Assembly (NCBI GenBank): GCA_944326255.1
Contig: CALVDG010000005.1
Coordinates: 1-64,000, forward strand
Direction of reading: 5' to 3'
Length of the DNA: 64,000 nt
Origin: an uncultured Bacteroidales bacterium
GTDB lineage: Bacteria > Bacteroidota > Bacteroidia > Bacteroidales > UBA932
Numbering within the stretch: the first letter of the stretch is position 1; each line of letters begins with the position of its first letter. The notes under the pieces are model-generated. The model worked only from the letters and a program-made list of their open reading frames with translations. It was not told where the DNA came from and did not search any database. The position numbers and the translations under genes are program-made. This document shows, piece by piece, positions 52,213-61,275 of this stretch.

Positions 52213-52986
52213 ATGATAAGAATAAAATCCGAAGAAGAAATCGAGATTCTCAGAGAGAATGCGATCCTCGTCTCCAAGACGTTGGCGGAAGTCGGCAGGC
52301 ACGTTGCGCCCGGTGTCACCACCATGCAGCTCGACAAGATTGCCGAGACATTCATCCGTGACAACGGGGCGGAGCCGGGCTTCTTGGGATACGGCGGCTT
52401 CCCCTACACTCTCTGTGTCTCCGTCAATGACGTGGTGGTCCACGGTTTTCCGTCGGACTACAAGCTCAAAGAGGGCGACATAGTGTCCGTGGACTGCGGT
52501 ACCGTATATAAAGGCTACTATGGTGACTCGGCCTACACTTTCCCCGTCGGGAACGTGGACGAGGAGACGGCAACTCTCCTGAGAGTCACGAAGGAGTCCC
52601 TTTATCTCGGTATAGAGAAAGCGGTCGCCGGCAACAGGATAGGGGACATCGGACATGCTGTCCAGTCTTACGCCGAGAGCTTCGGCTTCTCGGTTGTCCG
52701 CGAGATGGTGGGACACGGAATCGGCAAGGATATGCACGAGCATCCGGAGGTTCCCAACTACGGAAAGGCGGGCACCGGAAAGAAGCTCGTAAAGGGTATG
52801 ACGATATGCATCGAGCCGATGATCAACGCCGGAGGCAAGTCAATCTACCTCCACGAGAACGGATGGGCTGTAAGCACTTCTGACAAGAAGAACTCAGCGC
52901 ATTTCGAGCTCACGGTCGCCGTCGGGGACGGAAAAGCCGATATTCTTTCTACTTTTGACTTTATAGAAGGTAAGAGACAATACTAA
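52213..52986 (+). CDS. map: Methionine aminopeptidase, type I
   Basis: 257 residues from ATG 52213. The metal ligands fit type I enzymes: two Asp in [20 protein letters not shown], His in [18 protein letters not shown], Glu in CIEPMI and Glu in HFELTVAV. It removes N-terminal Met from nascent proteins. It is placed between secY and infA as is common. Confidence 0.95.
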   Translation: MIRIKSEEEIEILRENAILVSKTLAEVGRHVAPGVTTMQLDKIAETFIRDNGAEPGFLGYGGFPYTLCVSVNDVVVHGFPSDYKLKEGDIVSVDCGTVYKGYYGDSAYTFPVGNVDEETATLLRVTKESLYLGIEKAVAGNRIGDIGHAVQSYAESFGFSVVREMVGHGIGKDMHEHPEVPNYGKAGTGKKLVKGMTICIEPMINAGGKSIYLHENGWAVSTSDKKNSAHFELTVAVGDGKADILSTFDFIEGKRQY

Positions 52987-53006
52987 GTTGTAAGAGACAA
53001 GTACTT

Positions 53007-53225
53007 ATGCCCAAACAGGATTTCATAGAAAAGGACGGCACTGTAATCGAGGCTCTCTCCAACGCCATGTTCCGCGTGGAGCTGGACAACGGCCATGTGA
53101 TTATAGGCCACCTCTCAGGCAAGATGCGTATGCATTACATCCGTATCCTGCCCGGAGACAAGGTCAGAGTAGAGATGTCCCCTTATGATTTATCAAAAGG
53201 AAGAATTTCTTTCAGGTACAAATAA
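53007..53225 (+). CDS. infA: Translation initiation factor IF-1
   Basis: 72 residues, OB fold: [22 protein letters not shown] and [20 protein letters not shown] are typical. It blocks the A site during initiation. It starts 20 nt after map. Confidence 0.96.
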   Translation: MPKQDFIEKDGTVIEALSNAMFRVELDNGHVIIGHLSGKMRMHYIRILPGDKVRVEMSPYDLSKGRISFRYK

Positions 53226-53237
53226 AAATTTACGACA

Positions 53238-53354
53238 ATGAAAGTTAAAGCATCCATCAAGAAGCGCAGCGAGGATTGCAAAATAGTAAAGCGCAAAGGT
53301 CGCCTTTATATCATCTGCAAGAAGAATCCTAAGTTCAAGATGCGCCAGGGATAA
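53238..53354 (+). CDS. rpmJ: 50S ribosomal protein L36
   Basis: 38 residues, too short for usual length cut-offs, translated directly from ATG 53238 to TAA 53352. It starts [20 protein letters not shown] and ends KFKMRQG. Only two of the four zinc ligands of C+ forms remain (Cys14 and Cys27), and there is no ligand His, so it is a zinc-less or partly degenerate form. Position between infA and rpsM is the standard one. Confidence 0.93.
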   Translation: MKVKASIKKRSEDCKIVKRKGRLYIICKKNPKFKMRQG

Positions 53355-53394
53355 TAAATGTGTAACAATTAAAAAGTAATATAAAGTAATTAAT

Positions 53395-53772
53395 ATGGCA
53401 CGTATAGCCGGTGTAGATTTACCTAAAAACAAAAGAGGAGAGATAGGGCTTACCTATATCTACGGTATCGGTCGCAGCTCAGCCAGAAAGATTCTCACCG
53501 ATTGCGGTATCGACTTCGACACCAAGGTGAGTGACTGGAACGATGACCAGATCGCAGCGATAAGGGCCACTATCGCAGAACACTACAAGATCGAGGGTGA
53601 ACTCCGTTCATCCGTACAGATGAACATCAAGCGTCTGATGGATATCGGATGCTACAGAGGAATCCGTCACCGTATCGGACTCCCCGTACGCGGTCAGAGC
53701 ACAAAGAACAATGCCCGTACACGTAAGGGTAAGAAGAAGACGGTGGCCAACAAGAAAAAAGCAACCAAGTAA
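53395..53772 (+). CDS. rpsM: 30S ribosomal protein S13
   Basis: 125 residues. [32 protein letters not shown] and [19 protein letters not shown] are diagnostic. It sits at the subunit interface near P-site tRNA. A 40-nt gap separates it from rpmJ. Confidence 0.96.
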   Translation: MARIAGVDLPKNKRGEIGLTYIYGIGRSSARKILTDCGIDFDTKVSDWNDDQIAAIRATIAEHYKIEGELRSSVQMNIKRLMDIGCYRGIRHRIGLPVRGQSTKNNARTRKGKKKTVANKKKATK

Positions 53773-53785
53773 CAGTTAACTGAAT

Positions 53786-54178
53786 ATGGCAAAGAAAACA
53801 GGAACAACAAATAAGAAGAGAGTCGTAAAGGTCGATGCTTACGGCGAGGCCCACATCTCATCGACTTTCAACAATGTGATCGTAACCATGACCAACTCTC
53901 TCGGTCAGGTTATCAGTTGGTCTTCCGCCGGTAAGATGGGATTCAGAGGTTCCAAGAAGAACACTCCCTATGCCGCGCAGGTAGCTGCCGCAGATGCTGC
54001 GAAGGTTGCATACGACCTGGGATTACGCAAGATCAAGGCTTATGTCAAAGGTCCCGGTGCAGGTCGCGAGTCCGCGATCCGTACCATCCATGGAACCGGC
54101 ATTGAAGTTACCGAGATTATCGACGTGACTCCGCTTCCTCACAATGGATGCCGTCCTAAAGGACGCCGTAAAGTATAA
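53786..54178 (+). CDS. rpsK: 30S ribosomal protein S11
   Basis: 130 residues with [35 protein letters not shown] and the C-terminal [18 protein letters not shown]. It is part of the platform of the small subunit. Confidence 0.96.
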   Translation: MAKKTGTTNKKRVVKVDAYGEAHISSTFNNVIVTMTNSLGQVISWSSAGKMGFRGSKKNTPYAAQVAAADAAKVAYDLGLRKIKAYVKGPGAGRESAIRTIHGTGIEVTEIIDVTPLPHNGCRPKGRRKV

Positions 54179-54211
54179 TTTTGTTTAACAGGTTTTTAAA
54201 AGTATCATATT

Positions 54212-54814
54212 ATGGCAAGATATACAGGACCAAAAACAAAAATAGCCCGTAAGTTCGGTGAGCCGGTCTACGGTCCGGATAAGTATTTCGAGAAGAAAAA
54301 CTATCCTCCCGGACAGCACGGACTGGCCAAGAAGCGCAAGAAGATTTCCGAGTACGGCAACCAGCTCAAGGAGAAACAGAAGGTGAAATACACCTACGGA
54401 GTTCTTGAGAGACAGTTCCGTAACACATATGCGAAGGCCCGCAGGATGCAGGGACGTACAGGTGAGAACCTGCTGATGCTCCTTGAGTCCCGTCTGGACA
54501 ACATCGTATACCGCATGGGTATCGCTCCTTCGCGTCCCGCTGCACGTCAGCTTGTGTCGCACTGCCACATCGTACTCAACGGTGAGGTCTGCAACATACC
54601 CTCCACTATCGTAAAACCCGGCGAGACAGTCGGAGTCCGCGAGAGATCCAAGAGCCTTGAGGTGATTCAGAACAGCGTTGCCGACACCTGCAAGTACGCA
54701 TGGATCGAGTGGAACCGCGCCGATCTCTCCGGCAAATTCCTCAACCTTCCTGAAAGGACTGAAATACCCGAGACCATCAACGAGCAGCTGATCGTCGAAC
54801 TGTACTCTAAATAA
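54212..54814 (+). CDS. rpsD: 30S ribosomal protein S4
   Basis: 200 residues with an S4 RNA-binding domain ([20 protein letters not shown]). It nucleates small-subunit assembly. No CxxC zinc site is seen in the N-terminal part. It precedes rpoA by 11 nt. Confidence 0.96.
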   Translation: MARYTGPKTKIARKFGEPVYGPDKYFEKKNYPPGQHGLAKKRKKISEYGNQLKEKQKVKYTYGVLERQFRNTYAKARRMQGRTGENLLMLLESRLDNIVYRMGIAPSRPAARQLVSHCHIVLNGEVCNIPSTIVKPGETVGVRERSKSLEVIQNSVADTCKYAWIEWNRADLSGKFLNLPERTEIPETINEQLIVELYSK

Positions 54815-54825
54815 TAACTGAAGCC

Positions 54826-55857
54826 ATGGCAATTTTAGCATTTCAGAAACCGGACAAAGTAATAATGCTCGAATCCACCGATACTTTCGGTAAATTCGAG
54901 TTCCGCCCGCTGGAACCCGGATACGGGATCACAATAGGCAATGCCCTGCGCAGAGTCCTGTTGTCCTCGTTGGAGGGATTTGCCATCACTTCCGTTAGGA
55001 TCGAGGGGGTAAGCCATGAGTTTGACACTATCCCCGGAGTTATCGAGAGTGTAGTAGACATCATACTGAATCTCAAACAGGTACGTTTCAAGAGAGAGGT
55101 TAAGGAAGAGGAGACCGAGACGGTAAGCTTTACCGTTACAGGCAAGCAGGAGTTCACTGCCGAGGACATCTCGAAGAACCTCTGCAACTTCTCGGTGCTC
55201 AACCCCGGACTGCACATCTGCTCCATGGAGCCTACCGTGAAGCTCGTAGTCGAGCTCCGCATCGGCAAGGGCAGGGGCTATGTGCCCTCGGATGAGAACA
55301 AGGTTGACTCAGCTCCCATGGGTACCATTCCCATCGACTCGATCTTCACTCCCATCAAGAACGTCAACTACTCTGTAGAGGACTACCGTGTGGAGCAGAA
55401 GACCGACTACGACAAGCTGAACCTTGAGATTACCACCGACGGTTCGATTCATCCCAAGGATGCCCTGACAGAGGCCGCCAAGATCCTCATCTACCACTTC
55501 ATGCTCTTCTCCGACGAGAAGATCTCCCTGGAGACTCCTCCCGAGAAGAGCGCGCCCGAGGCACTGGACGAGGAGGCTCTGCGCATGAGGCACCTGCTGC
55601 TGACCAAACTCTCGGATATGGAACTCTCCGTGAGGGCTCTCAACTGCCTGAAGGCAGCCGACATCGAGACATTCGCCGACCTGGTGTCCCACCAGAGGTC
55701 AGAGCTCATCAGGTTCAGGAACTTCGGCAAGAAGTCCATGAACGAGATAGACGTACTGATGGACAAGATGAAACTTTCCTTCGGCATGGATGTCACCAAA
55801 TACAACATAGAAGTTAAAAAGAAGAAAACAGACGTAGAAAACAATGAGGCACAATAG
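54826..55857 (+). CDS. rpoA: RNA polymerase alpha subunit
   Basis: 343 residues. The N-terminal assembly domain (about 1-235) contains [19 protein letters not shown] and [14 protein letters not shown]. The C-terminal domain (about 260-325) contains the two helix-hairpin-helix parts ([34 protein letters not shown]) that bind upstream DNA and activators. The end overlaps rplQ by 14 nt. Confidence 0.97.
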   Translation: MAILAFQKPDKVIMLESTDTFGKFEFRPLEPGYGITIGNALRRVLLSSLEGFAITSVRIEGVSHEFDTIPGVIESVVDIILNLKQVRFKREVKEEETETVSFTVTGKQEFTAEDISKNLCNFSVLNPGLHICSMEPTVKLVVELRIGKGRGYVPSDENKVDSAPMGTIPIDSIFTPIKNVNYSVEDYRVEQKTDYDKLNLEITTDGSIHPKDALTEAAKILIYHFMLFSDEKISLETPPEKSAPEALDEEALRMRHLLLTKLSDMELSVRALNCLKAADIETFADLVSHQRSELIRFRNFGKKSMNEIDVLMDKMKLSFGMDVTKYNIEVKKKKTDVENNEAQ

Positions 55858-56314
55858 GACAATCAATCATTTAGGACGCAAGAGCGGTCACCGCAAGTCG
55901 ATGCTTGCCAACATGGCCTGCTCGCTTATCCTCCACAAGAGGATTGAGACCACAGTCGCCAAGGCAAAAGCCCTGAGAGAGTACGTGGAGCCCCTGATCA
56001 CCAAGTCAAAGGATGACTCCACCCACTCCCGCCGTACAGTCTTCGCCTACCTCAAGCAGAAGGAGGCGGTGACCGAGCTTTTCCGCAACGTGGCTCCCAA
56101 GATCGCTGACCGTCCCGGCGGATACACACGTATCATCAAGACCGGTTTCCGTCAGGGTGACGCTGCCGATATGGCATTTATTGAACTTGTAGACTTCAAC
56201 GATGCAGCACTTGGCACAAAAGATGCATCTAATAAGAAGACATCTACCAGACGCAGCCGTAAGAAGACCGCAGCACCCAAGGAGGCGGAGAATACCGAGG
56301 CAAAATCTGAGTAA
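55844..56314 (+). CDS. rplQ: 50S ribosomal protein L17
   Basis: 156 residues. The L17 core is in the first 115 ([41 protein letters not shown]). The last 40 residues form a Lys/Ser/Glu-rich extension, often seen in Bacteroidota. It is the last gene of the operon. No clear terminator hairpin follows; the promoter of the next lipoprotein gene begins immediately. Confidence 0.95.
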   Translation: MRHNRTINHLGRKSGHRKSMLANMACSLILHKRIETTVAKAKALREYVEPLITKSKDDSTHSRRTVFAYLKQKEAVTELFRNVAPKIADRPGGYTRIIKTGFRQGDAADMAFIELVDFNDAALGTKDASNKKTSTRRSRKKTAAPKEAENTEAKSE

Positions 56315-56317
56315 ATG

Positions 56318-56347
56318 TTGTTTGAAAAAGTAAATTTTATATATTTG
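56318..56347 (+). promoter_or_regulatory. Promoter: TTG-N19-TATATTTG
   Basis: TTG (56318-56320) and TATATTTG (56340-56347) with 19 bp between, 40 bp before the start codon of the secreted lipoprotein. Confidence 0.65.
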
Positions 56348-56387
56348 CGAACACTTTACAACATTACAAACAAATTTAATTAAAAAA

Positions 56388-57476
56388 ATGAAAAGAATTT
56401 TTTATTTCGCTGCAATGGCGCTTGCTGCCTGCACAGTAATCTCCTGCGAAAAGGAAGATCCCAAAGATCCCGGTACACCCGGAGGTGGTGATGATACCAC
56501 TCCTACGAAACTTGCTACCCCTAACGTGAAAGCCGAGGTAGGTGAGACTGAAGTTTTAGTTTCTTGGGAAGCTGTTGCCAATGCTGCTTCTTACGAGTAT
56601 ACAGTAGACAACGGTGCTGCCACAGCTACTGAGGCAACCTCTTTCACACTCGCAGTTGCCGACCTCGATGCCGGTAACCACACTGTATCCGTAACAGCTC
56701 TGCCTGCCGAGGGCTCAAAGGACTACACCAAGTCTGACGCCGGTACTTATTCTTTCAACATCGAAGAAGAAGAAGGTGACGACCCCAATCCTCCGACAGG
56801 AAACCTCGCGGATTGGATTGGAACATATACTGCGACTGCTGAAAAAGGTCTCTTGGTAGGAACTGACTCAGAGGGTTATATCACATACGCAGAAACAACA
56901 GCCCCGGCATCTTTTGAAATTACTATTTCTGAAAATGCATTGACAGATGGAACTCCTATTGCTGTCATCGAAGGTCTTAGTCTTGTTAAATTTCAAGATG
57001 GCTCATCTCCTTTTGCTGCGGCGTACGTTCAGTCAGATGGTTCTCTTTCTATGGGCTTTGATATCTCTGTAGGTACGGTTAATGCTACATATGCTGGTGG
57101 CACTACCGTTGAAATGTCTTTGATTTGGACACCATTCCTTCTCATTGAGGGTGGAAATGAAGACGGTAGTGATCTTATTACCCCTATATATGACGGTGTT
57201 GCTACCTATGTACTCCGCAATGAAGATGGTGTAATAACATTGTCAGGAGGCGAGGGCTCAATAGAGGGATTCCCTTATACAGTATTGGGTGCAGAGGCTA
57301 TGGGTTACGATGCTAATGGTCAGCTTGGTATTTTCAATAGCTCAGGAGACGTACATCCTGCAGGAACAATTACCTTGACCAAGACCAGCAATAACGCACC
57401 AGCTGCAAATTTCAGCTCAAACATGAAATTCAATGCACGTGCAAACTTCCTTATGCCTTTCTCAATGGTAAAATAA
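56388..57476 (+). CDS. Secreted lipoprotein with fibronectin type III-like domain
   Basis: 362 residues. Signal peptide with lipobox VISC (Cys at about residue 20), a Pro/Gly/Asp linker, then about residues 42-125 with a Fn3-like pattern (LATPNVKAEVGETEVLVSWEAV, then YEYTVDNG and HTVSVTALP). An acidic linker (EEEEGDDPNPP) leads to a C-terminal beta-rich domain (about 140-362), starting DWIGTYTATA, that I do not assign; similar ends occur in Bacteroidota surface lipoproteins. It stands alone, with its own promoter and a strong terminator. Confidence 0.82.
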   Translation: MKRIFYFAAMALAACTVISCEKEDPKDPGTPGGGDDTTPTKLATPNVKAEVGETEVLVSWEAVANAASYEYTVDNGAATATEATSFTLAVADLDAGNHTVSVTALPAEGSKDYTKSDAGTYSFNIEEEEGDDPNPPTGNLADWIGTYTATAEKGLLVGTDSEGYITYAETTAPASFEITISENALTDGTPIAVIEGLSLVKFQDGSSPFAAAYVQSDGSLSMGFDISVGTVNATYAGGTTVEMSLIWTPFLLIEGGNEDGSDLITPIYDGVATYVLRNEDGVITLSGGEGSIEGFPYTVLGAEAMGYDANGQLGIFNSSGDVHPAGTITLTKTSNNAPAANFSSNMKFNARANFLMPFSMVK

Positions 57477-57495
57477 TTATCCTTTAACAAATATT

Positions 57496-57531
57496 GAGGA
57501 TGACTCGGCAACGGGTCATCCTCTTTTTTTT
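57496..57531 (+). terminator. Strong intrinsic terminator
   Basis: GAGGATGAC (57496-57504) pairs perfectly with GTCATCCTC (57515-57523), followed by eight T (57524-57531). It closes the lipoprotein transcript 20 nt after its stop codon. Confidence 0.85.
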
Positions 57532-57587
57532 ACCCTTTTCCCTCGCCCCTGTCTTCTGTTTTCCCCATCCGTACCCGCTTCCCGTCC

Positions 57588-57630
57588 GGAAAGTGTACCT
57601 ATCCTCCGCACTTTCCCTCTGATGCATTCG
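57588..57630. repeat. Hairpin and sequence shared with 5.7 kb (inverted)
   Basis: GGAAAGTG (57588-57595) pairs perfectly with CACTTTCC (57609-57616). The reverse complement of 57598-57630 contains CGAATGCA and GTGCGGAGGATAGG in the same order as 5708-5734. The surrounding gap (57532-57785) is rich in pyrimidines on this strand and holds no gene. Confidence 0.5.
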
Positions 57631-57785
57631 TGCAGCCGCTCTCCCAGGCCCTCCCCACCGCCCTTCACCGTTTCCCCGACGGGAGTGAACCATTTTCCCG
57701 CCTTTGCCGTACACCCTCCGCGAAAGTCTTCTATTTTCCGTATATTATGTACGGGAGATTAGGACTGCGATGGTGTGATTTTTGC

Positions 57786-57793
57786 TACTTTTG
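57786..57793 (+). promoter_or_regulatory. -7 box (TACTTTTG) of gpmI
   Basis: Exact TAnnTTTG, 39 bp before the gpmI start codon. No clear -33 box at the expected distance. Confidence 0.45.
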
Positions 57794-57832
57794 CGTCCGA
57801 AAATAATTGTGATTGAATAAAGAACAAGGATT

Positions 57833-59377
57833 ATGGACAAGAAAGTATTACTTATGATCCTCGACGGCTGGGGCGAGGGCAGGCACGACCGCTCCAACGC
57901 CATCTACACTCAGGGAACTCCCAATCTCGACAAGCTCAGGGCACAGTATCCCGTGTCGTTTCTTAAGGCCTGCGGCGAGGACGTGGGTCTTCCCGCCGGA
58001 CAGATGGGCAACTCCGAGGTGGGGCACCTCAACATCGGCGCAGGCCGCATCGTTTATCAGGACCTGGTCAAGATCAACATGGCCTGCAGCCAGCACAAAC
58101 TTCTGGAAAACAAGGAAATCAAAGCAGCATACGATTATGTGGCCTCCAGCGGTAAGGCCCTGCACTTCTTCGGACTGTGCTCCCACGGCGGAGTCCACAG
58201 TTCCCTGGCACATCTCTACGAGTTCCTCGAGGTGGCCGCACAGTATAAGCTGCCCAAGGTATATGTCCACTGCTTCATGGACGGCCGCGACTGTGACCCC
58301 CGCAGCGGCAAGGGCTTCATCGAGGAGCTGCAGGCCAAGTGTGCTGAGCTCCGCGCCAAATACCCCGATCCCTCGCAGGGCCCCGTCATCGCCAGCATCA
58401 TCGGCCGCTACTACGCCATGGACCGCGACAAGAGGTGGGACCGCGTCAAGATGGCCTACGACTTAGTTGTAAGCGGTGAGGGCGAGAAGTTCACCGACCC
58501 CGTAGCAGCCATGCAGAGTTCCTACGACGAGGGCGTGACCGATGAGTTCGTAAAGCCCCACTGCGGCGTGGATGCCGCCGGCAAGCCCCTGGGACTCATC
58601 TCCGAGGGCGACGCCGTCATCTTCTACAACTTCCGCAATGACCGCGCCCGCGAGATCACCGCAGTGCTCACCCAGCAGGATATGCCGGAGCAGGGCATGA
58701 AGACCATCCCCCTGTACTACTGCTGCCTGACCCCCTACGACGACAAGTTCACCGGACTGCACATCCTCTTCGACAAGGAGAACGTGCCCGACACCATCGG
58801 CGAGGTAGTCTCCAAGGCCGGACGCAGGCAGCTCCGCATCGCCGAGACCGAGAAATACGCCCACGTGACCTTCTTCTTCTCCGGCGGACGCGAGGAACCT
58901 TTCGAGGGCGAGTCCCGCATCCTCATCAACTCCCCCAAGGTGGCAACCTACGACCTCAAGCCCGAGATGTCCGCTCCCGAGGTGACTGAGGCTCTCATAG
59001 CCGAGTTGAATAAAGGCGTATATGACATGGTCATCCTCAATTTTGCCAACGGTGATATGGTAGGCCACACCGGAGTCTACGAGGCTATCTGCAAGGCCGT
59101 CAAGACCGTGGACGAGTGCGTGGCCAAGGTAGTCGCCGCAGCCCGTGCAGGCGGCTACAGCGTGCTCATCACCGCCGACCACGGCAACGCCGACCACGCA
59201 GTCAACGAGGACGGTACCCCCAACACCGCCCACTCCCTCAACCCAGTGCCCTTCATTGCCGTAGACGATGATGTCAAGAGCCTCCGCGACGGCCGCCTGG
59301 CCGACATCGCCCCCACCATGCTCAAGCTCATGGGCATCCCCGCCCCTGCCGACATGACCGGCGAGCCCCTCTTCTAA
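57833..59377 (+). CDS. gpmI: 2,3-bisphosphoglycerate-independent phosphoglycerate mutase
   Basis: 514 residues, usual length. It interconverts 3- and 2-phosphoglycerate in glycolysis using two Mn ions. Motifs are ILDGWGEG at the start, the phosphoserine segment [17 protein letters not shown] and the metal-binding [11 protein letters not shown] near the C-terminus. Codons are strongly biased to C-ending forms in parts of the gene, as expected for a highly expressed enzyme. It is a single gene between a terminator and a transposase region. Confidence 0.95.
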   Translation: MDKKVLLMILDGWGEGRHDRSNAIYTQGTPNLDKLRAQYPVSFLKACGEDVGLPAGQMGNSEVGHLNIGAGRIVYQDLVKINMACSQHKLLENKEIKAAYDYVASSGKALHFFGLCSHGGVHSSLAHLYEFLEVAAQYKLPKVYVHCFMDGRDCDPRSGKGFIEELQAKCAELRAKYPDPSQGPVIASIIGRYYAMDRDKRWDRVKMAYDLVVSGEGEKFTDPVAAMQSSYDEGVTDEFVKPHCGVDAAGKPLGLISEGDAVIFYNFRNDRAREITAVLTQQDMPEQGMKTIPLYYCCLTPYDDKFTGLHILFDKENVPDTIGEVVSKAGRRQLRIAETEKYAHVTFFFSGGREEPFEGESRILINSPKVATYDLKPEMSAPEVTEALIAELNKGVYDMVILNFANGDMVGHTGVYEAICKAVKTVDECVAKVVAAARAGGYSVLITADHGNADHAVNEDGTPNTAHSLNPVPFIAVDDDVKSLRDGRLADIAPTMLKLMGIPAPADMTGEPLF

Positions 59378-59403
59378 AGCACATATTTCATCACGATACC
59401 GCA

Positions 59404-59438
59404 CAGCCGGAGCCGTCCCCCATTGGATTGCCCGGCTG
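59404..59438 (+). terminator. Possible terminator of gpmI
   Basis: CAGCCGG (59404-59410) pairs with CCGGCTG (59432-59438), followed by TTGGTTTTA. The loop is long (21 nt) and the T-tract is interrupted, so efficiency is uncertain. Confidence 0.4.
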
Positions 59439-59474
59439 TTGGTTTTATCAGCAGTCAGTTTGCGGGAAAGGTGC

Positions 59475-59594
59475 AAGTTGCTAAGTACCTGATAATCATC
59501 GACAACCTGCGTTGAGAAGGTGCCCTGTCGCCTTTTGAAACGCCGACGCGCCACCTTTTGTTATAGATAAGTTGCTGATTACTAGATAAATAAT
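59475..59594 (+). repeat. Two related AAGTTGCT segments around the upstream REP-like hairpin
   Basis: AAGTTGCTAAGTACCTGATAATC begins at 59475 and a related AAGTTGCTGATTACTAGATAA at 59569. GATAAGTTACTGA at 5372 looks like a third, shorter relative (GATAAGTTGCTGA occurs at 59566). The similarity is modest and partly A+T-rich. Confidence 0.4.
59517..59557 (+). repeat. REP-like hairpin, upstream copy
   Basis: AAGGTGCCCTGTCG (59517-59530), then CCTTTTGAAACGC, then CGACGCGCCACCTT (59544-59557). It matches the downstream copy at 60825-60865 in about 36 of 41 positions, in the same orientation. Here the stem has three mismatches. It lies 223 bp before the transposase-like gene. Confidence 0.65.
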
Positions 59595-59779
59595 GTATCT
59601 GCTCCGTGCCCCAAAAGTGAATCTGAAAATTGCCAGGAAGGGATATTGTGGCAGACTGATAGGTAGGAGCGGCATGGACCTGCGATGTTGTCCAGAAAGA
59701 TACGTCTATTTTACCAATAGCGTAAATTTTTAATAATTAGCCTATTGCGATTGCGGGAAATTTGTGTGATATTTGCGCT

Positions 59780-60625
59780 ATGGAGAAAAGTTACTGGCAC
59801 ATCTGTACGGACGGGCTGGCGCGGGAGATTATCTTCAAGGATGTGAGAGACTACATCTTCGGGATGAACGGAGTGCCGGCACTGTCGCTTTCTTATGACA
59901 TCACTGTCCTGGCTTTCTGCCTGATGAGCAATCATGTCCATTTTGTCGTTCACGGAGTTGAGAAAGACTGCAGGGCTTTTATCGTAGCCTACAAGAAGCG
60001 TCTGTCACTAATTGCCGATGTAGGTATGGCTGGCATCTGTGTCAAGCAGATAGATACGGACGATTACCTTCTCAGGGTCATCGGGTATGTGTTGCGCAAC
60101 CCGGTCGGGGCCGGTCTCGGAGTCATGCCTCAGTTCTACCGCTGGAGCTCCGCGTCGCTTTACTTCAATAAAGACAGAGTCGTTGACGGTATTACAGTAG
60201 AGGATGTGGGCACTAAAAAGATGCGCGGGATACTCCGTTCGCATTATCGGCTTCCTTCAGACTATATCGTTACGACAGACGGTATGGTGGATCCGTCATG
60301 TTACGTGGATTACCGGGCAGTGGAGACCCTCTTCGGTCATGTCGGCCGTATGCTGTATTTTCTTTCCCGCAACGATGATCTGGAGATGGAGCTTACTGAA
60401 AACCATCTCTCCAAGTCCACCTACTCCGATGAGGAACTGGCAGTCTCAGTACGTGTAATCTGCCGCGAGAAGTTCGGCTGCGACTCACCCGACGGTCTGA
60501 GCGTGGAGGCCCGATACTCCCTCGCCTCCATCTTGCGCAAGCGTTACGGCCTGGGCCCGAAACAGCTGGCGCGTCTGACCGGCACGGATCCCCAGCTCCT
60601 CAGAGGCATCCTGCATAAGAAATAA
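59780..60625 (+). CDS. RAYT-like transposase (REP-associated tyrosine transposase, Y1/HUH family)
   Basis: 281 residues from ATG 59780. The HUH motif is His52-Val53-His54 in MSNHVHFVVHG. The likely catalytic Tyr is Tyr103 in IGYVLRNPVGAGLG, the helix that carries it in RAYT proteins, followed by FYRWSSASLYF. The C-terminal 90 residues form an added helical domain ending in an HTH-like SLASILRKRYGLGPKQLARLTG. RAYTs nick single-stranded DNA at palindromic REP sequences and are usually single-copy genes flanked by REPs, as here (59517-59557 and 60823-60867). No IS ends or target duplication are apparent, so it is not an ordinary IS200 element. Confidence 0.82.
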   Translation: MEKSYWHICTDGLAREIIFKDVRDYIFGMNGVPALSLSYDITVLAFCLMSNHVHFVVHGVEKDCRAFIVAYKKRLSLIADVGMAGICVKQIDTDDYLLRVIGYVLRNPVGAGLGVMPQFYRWSSASLYFNKDRVVDGITVEDVGTKKMRGILRSHYRLPSDYIVTTDGMVDPSCYVDYRAVETLFGHVGRMLYFLSRNDDLEMELTENHLSKSTYSDEELAVSVRVICREKFGCDSPDGLSVEARYSLASILRKRYGLGPKQLARLTGTDPQLLRGILHKK

Positions 60626-60822
60626 CAGGGCATCCGACTGTCCCCGGAGCCTTGTCGGGCATTATCAGATTCATTCGCTGAAGAAGTGATTGGAGAAGCG
60701 GCAAGATAGAGGACGCTCTGGCCGGAAAACCGCTCAGGGTCTCGTTCAACTGAAACCGTAATAGGAGACGTGGCAAGGAATGATATGAACAGTGCTCTGA
60801 TAGTCAGTGACTTGGTGGTGCG

Positions 60823-60867
60823 AAAAGGTGCCCTGTCGGCTTTTGAAACGGCGACAGGGCACCTTTT
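60823..60867 (+). repeat. REP-like hairpin, downstream copy (perfect 16-bp stem)
   Basis: AAAAGGTGCCCTGTCG (60823-60838) pairs perfectly with CGACAGGGCACCTTTT (60852-60867) around a 13-nt loop containing TTTTGAAAC. It follows the RAYT gene by about 200 bp. Because it is flanked by A and T runs, it could also act as a terminator in either direction before the riboswitch promoter. Confidence 0.7.
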
Positions 60868-60966
60868 TAAGAAACTAACTAAAAGACAGTCAGCGATATA
60901 CGGACTTGCAAGCTTGCCCCGCTACAATCAATACTGCCGTCCCGCCGGAGTGGTTGCAGACGGATA

Positions 60967-60998
60967 TTGTATGGATATTGAAAAAATGCATATATTTG
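60967..60998 (+). promoter_or_regulatory. Promoter of the cobalamin-riboswitch transcript: TTG-N21-TATATTTG
   Basis: TTG (60967-60969) and TATATTTG (60991-60998) with 21 bp between. The riboswitch begins within about 10 nt downstream. Confidence 0.65.
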
Positions 60999-61002
60999 CG
61001 GG

Positions 61003-61190
61003 CGCAACGGTTCCGTATAGGATTAAAAGGGAACCGGGTGAGAGTCCCGGACAGTTCCCGCTGCTGTGAGTTCCAATGATGTTCCGGCACTTTTGCCACT
61101 GATGCCCTGGGAGATAGACCGTCTGCCGGGATTCGGGAAGGCGTCCGGAACGGAACGAGTCAGAAGACCTGCCTTGCGACACGGATCAGC
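61003..61190 (+). promoter_or_regulatory. Cobalamin (B12) riboswitch
   Basis: The conserved blocks are present in order: GGTTCCG and AAAAGGGAACCGGGTGAG (about 61009-61042), GACAGTTCCCGCTGCTGTGA, the B12 box GCCACTG (61095-61101), then GGGAAGGCGTCC and AGTCAGAAGACCTGCC near the 3' end. It precedes a BtuB-like receptor gene by about 85 nt, so B12 binding should reduce expression of the uptake genes. The boundaries are approximate. Whether control is by termination or by hiding the start site cannot be told from reading alone; no T-rich terminator is obvious. Confidence 0.92.
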
Positions 61191-61275
61191 GGCCTACGGG
61201 TGTTTAGGCTCCGGACTCTAGAGGTCTTCGCGGCGTTTCTGCTCTTCAAGCTGCTGTCCATTTTAGGAAAAGAAT

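Noticed and set aside
58463..59554. A 363-codon reverse frame opposite gpmI
   Set aside because: Low-complexity Gly/Val/His-rich translation, antisense to an unambiguous enzyme gene.
59780..60625. Calling the RAYT gene an IS200/IS605 insertion sequence
   Set aside because: There is no TnpB, no IS ends, and a C-terminal extension not found in IS200 transposases. The flanking hairpins fit RAYT/REP better.
60770..61069. A 99-codon frame across the REP-like hairpin and the riboswitch start
   Set aside because: It runs through a perfect hairpin, a promoter and the riboswitch, so it is not a gene.
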